DNA of 64,000 nt from Quillaja saponaria. Taxonomy: Eukaryota; Streptophyta; Magnoliopsida; Fabales; Quillajaceae. Position 1 is the stretch's first letter, and every line of letters begins with the position of its first letter. Below, piece after piece: positions 61,368-64,000 of the stretch. The stretch is from positions 20,007,994 to 20,071,993 of the forward strand of contig CM055614.1 in the NCBI GenBank assembly GCA_029379385.1, in the 5' to 3' direction. The notes beneath the pieces are model-generated. The model had not been told where the DNA came from and did no database searches. It saw nothing but the letters and a program-made list of their open reading frames with translations. Position numbers and translations under genes: made by a program.

Positions 61368-64000
61368 GTTGAATGGACTTCCAAATTGATATTATTAAAA
61401 AGTGAAACAATAATTTTTGCTTAAAACTCCTAATATATCTTCTTGCTGCAGACTTCATAATAAGAAATTTTTTCTACAGTTATTCTTCCATTAGTTTTTT
61501 CCTTTGGACTTCATCATATATAAGTTGCTAGAAAAAAATGTATACTTGCAGGGTAAATCTCCATCATGCATAATTGAGGTATTAAATAAATAGTAATAGA
61601 GCAGAGGACTTCCTACTTTAAGCAAATGAGCTTAAGCTTAAGTACATTTGAGCTCATAGGTAGACAATAAATAATTGTAATTTTGAAATTAGTTACAATC
61701 ATGTCTTTTTCGGGATAGGCAAGTTTGTCACAAAGTTAATTCATTTTACTCATATTTTCATGTTTCATATTGTTAAGGATGACATGCAGGGCGCTGTATG
61801 CAATGACAAAAGAGTTAATGAATTGAATTTTTGGAAGCAGTCAGGGCATGAACAGTTCCATACATCTCTAAGTGCTTTAACCAAAGTAATACACACATAA
61901 GATTAAGTTTGATTGTTTGCCAATTTGATCATGGAGAAAATGCTCTTAAGAGTAATCTTCTTTTTGTATTGTTAAATTGGATATGTTGATTTTGGAATTA
62001 TTTTATTTGTAATTGTTTGAACATATTATACTCTTGTTCTTTCTTGCAGATCATGTGTACATATAATCTAATTTGTGTACTCTGTCTCAGCAACCTTTAA
62101 TAATTTTATAATTAAAAATTGAATTTTGCAAAAAAAAAAAAAAAAGCAAGATAAGGTTAGTTGGTAATTACCAACTAACTATTGGTTAATCGGCAATTAC
62201 CAACTAGCCATATGTTTTTTCCTAAACAACAGTACCAACCACCCCTAACTACAAAATTTGGTTGGTAATTATTGATCAACCGATGATGATTTTGCTGTTA
62301 ACCTTTTACCGACTGAAAGTTGATCGGAACTCATTTACCAACTAACTTTAAGGTCATTACCGACTAAATCGGTTAGTCAGTAATGACCACTTTTCTTGTA
62401 GTGTAGAGAATAATGAAGAATCTAGAAAGATTATTTATAACCATTAGATTTAGGATAATTCTAGAAGATAAATCCAAGCCATCCATTAATAAGGTGGTTC
62501 AAGTATATAAGAGGGTGACCTCCCCTCATTTGTATCATCCAACTTTGAAGAAATATATATTGTGTCAGTTAGAGTATTTATTTGTATCCTTATCTATACC
62601 CTACCTCCTTGTCCATACCCTACTTAGCATCATACATGGAGAAGTTTGGTTTTCAACAACTATAGCTAGTGCAGAATACCCCTCAGATACTAAAGATTAC
62701 CCTTTCCCCAATCCATCAATGGTTTCAGGCTTACTTCATTTTGAGGAATCAAAAGCTTTTCGATGTGAACATATTTTTTTTAAAAGATACTAAGGAAAGC
62801 AGATCTACAAATGATTTTCCGATATGCATGTCTATTCGTTGGTGATTGGGTACCAAGAATTATAAGTCCATCTTTCTTGAACACCTAGATTGAACATGGA
62901 GAAAAACTATTTGTTTGCTTTTGTAAGGAAACCATCGTTGGTGTTTTTGAGTCGGGAAAGGTTAAATTTATAAATTTTTTTGTTGAATCTCAAGAACACA
63001 CAATTCATTCAAATTTATTGGATATCTGTTTAATTAATGCATTGAATAAAATTAATAAGTTAAGATTGGAAGTGTAAAATATTGATATGGGGTGAGATCT
63101 TCTATTAACCTTCCTAATTTTGATGATTTAGATGGCGAAGAAAGGGAATGAACCAGGGTTCTTGGTAGAGATTTACACAGAAGATATTATCTTTATGTAC
63201 TCCCGCGACACATAACATACTTTTTGTTCTAGGATTCAACGTGGACTGGTATAAATAATCTTCTTATGGTTGAGCAAATGTACATAAATATATAAGTATT
63301 TAATAAATATTATTGCACATAAATTTTTTAATCAATCTCTGCTTGTTCTCGGTCTAAGTAACTAGAATCAACATTTGACTCCCACTTCACTTTGAAATCC
63401 ACTTTACTCTGACACCTTTTTTGCTCATATTTTCTAAAACCCCTCATGCTATATATTCAAAATTCAGGGTGACATGGATAACGAGAGAAGGAATCAAAAA
63501 CATTTTGATGTGAATATGATTTTTGAAGAAATACAATGGAGAGGAGATCCGCGACTGATTTTCCAATATATATGGTGTTCGAGTTCAACGAGCTACAAAG
63601 AATCAAAAATCCAGCTTTCCTGAACACCTAGATTGAACAAGTAGAAAAGTGATTTATGTTCTATAATCAAGAATGAAGATGATTTTGCAATTGCAAAGAA
63701 GGAAAAGGAGGGTGGTTTTGAGCTTGTGATGACGGCTCCCTTAAGGCATCTTCAACCAACGGAAACATGGTGGAAAGGAAACCCAAAATCTCTAGGGTTT
63801 TAGCATGGGAAAATCTTAGAGCGATGTTGTAACCCATTTTCTATTTAACATAGAAATTCCTTTCTGTCAAGGAGGATGTAATATTGGATGTATTTAATAG
63901 GTTTAATTAAGGCCATAAGACCTTACGAGTGATGAGAACTCATCAGGTTCTTAATTGACACAGGAGATAAATCTTTTCTAGAGTTTTCAACTCGGAACCT
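61368..64000. repeat. large direct repeat, copy 2 (runs off window)
   Basis: Second copy of 34586-37171. It starts at GTTGAATGGACTTCC and is still matching at the window edge. One local difference is a short duplication of CTTGTCCATACCCTAC around 62580-62625, which lengthens an open frame (62413-62793) not conserved in copy 1. Either the other LTR, or another copy, of the element described at 37559. Confidence 0.85.
62157..62403. mobile_element. CACTA-type transposon end inside repeat copy 2
   Basis: Same end as at 35370-35615: terminal TTTTCTTGTAGTG with ACCAACTA/TTGGTTA subterminal repeats. Its presence at the same place in both copies means the CACTA insertion came before the duplication or amplification of the larger element. 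Confidence 0.65.

Noticed and set aside
62413..62793. 126-codon open frame in repeat copy 2
   Set aside because: In copy 1 the equivalent frame is broken, and the length comes from a local duplication; it lies in probable LTR sequence.

Overview
The window is nuclear DNA from a eudicot plant, probably a woody species. The evidence is AT-rich intergenic DNA, GT-AG introns, an Au-type SINE, plant retrotransposon families, and plant-specific gene families (BIG BROTHER-related RING ligase, STP hexose transporter, L-type lectin receptor kinase, chloroplast thioredoxin x). I cannot name the species. No bacterial, viral or organellar block is visible.

Layout. 1-12.2 kb is the 3' part of a BBR-like RING-H2 E3 ligase gene (+). 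Its last intron (6.1 kb) splits the RING domain and holds an Au SINE, a Mutator-like MITE and an RTE-clade LINE. 12.8-23 kb is transposon territory: a long-TIR element, a rearranged LTR element with gag remnants and an inverted LTR piece, and a decayed Ty1-copia element with its 3' LTR. 23-28 kb is AT-rich intergenic DNA with a 23-bp poly(C) run, a small Helitron and a tandem duplication. 28.4-30.3 kb is an intact four-exon MFS sugar/H+ symporter of the STP family (+), followed by a thioredoxin-x 3' fragment on the other strand.

31-41.7 kb is mostly non-genic. It holds the first copy of a >=2.6 kb direct repeat (second copy at the right edge) and the 3' end of a Ty3-gypsy element. 41.7-49.6 kb (-) is a multi-exon gene with three cystatin-like modules. 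Each module is followed by a short exon, two of which carry a C-x2-C pair. Its middle has tandemly duplicated micro-exons and two Mutator-like MITEs, and its leader has a 39-codon upstream ORF built of a repeated heptapeptide. Two reading-frame problems leave open whether it is still intact. 51.9-52.6 kb is a lectin receptor kinase pseudogene split by a Helitron. 55-64 kb holds a hAT-like MITE, a seven-unit ~167-bp tandem array, CACTA-like ends, a GPN-loop GTPase fragment, a probable solo LTR, a foldback element and the second copy of the large repeat.

The genes do not form a functional cluster. The BBR-like and STP genes look intact within what is visible. The cystatin-like gene is the least familiar item. 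The TrxX, LecRK and GPN pieces are gene relics among mobile elements. No previously undescribed multi-gene system is evident. The most unusual items are the cystatin-like gene with its repeat-built upstream ORF, and a MITE family with 9-bp target duplications whose empty site is preserved in a neighbouring duplicate.
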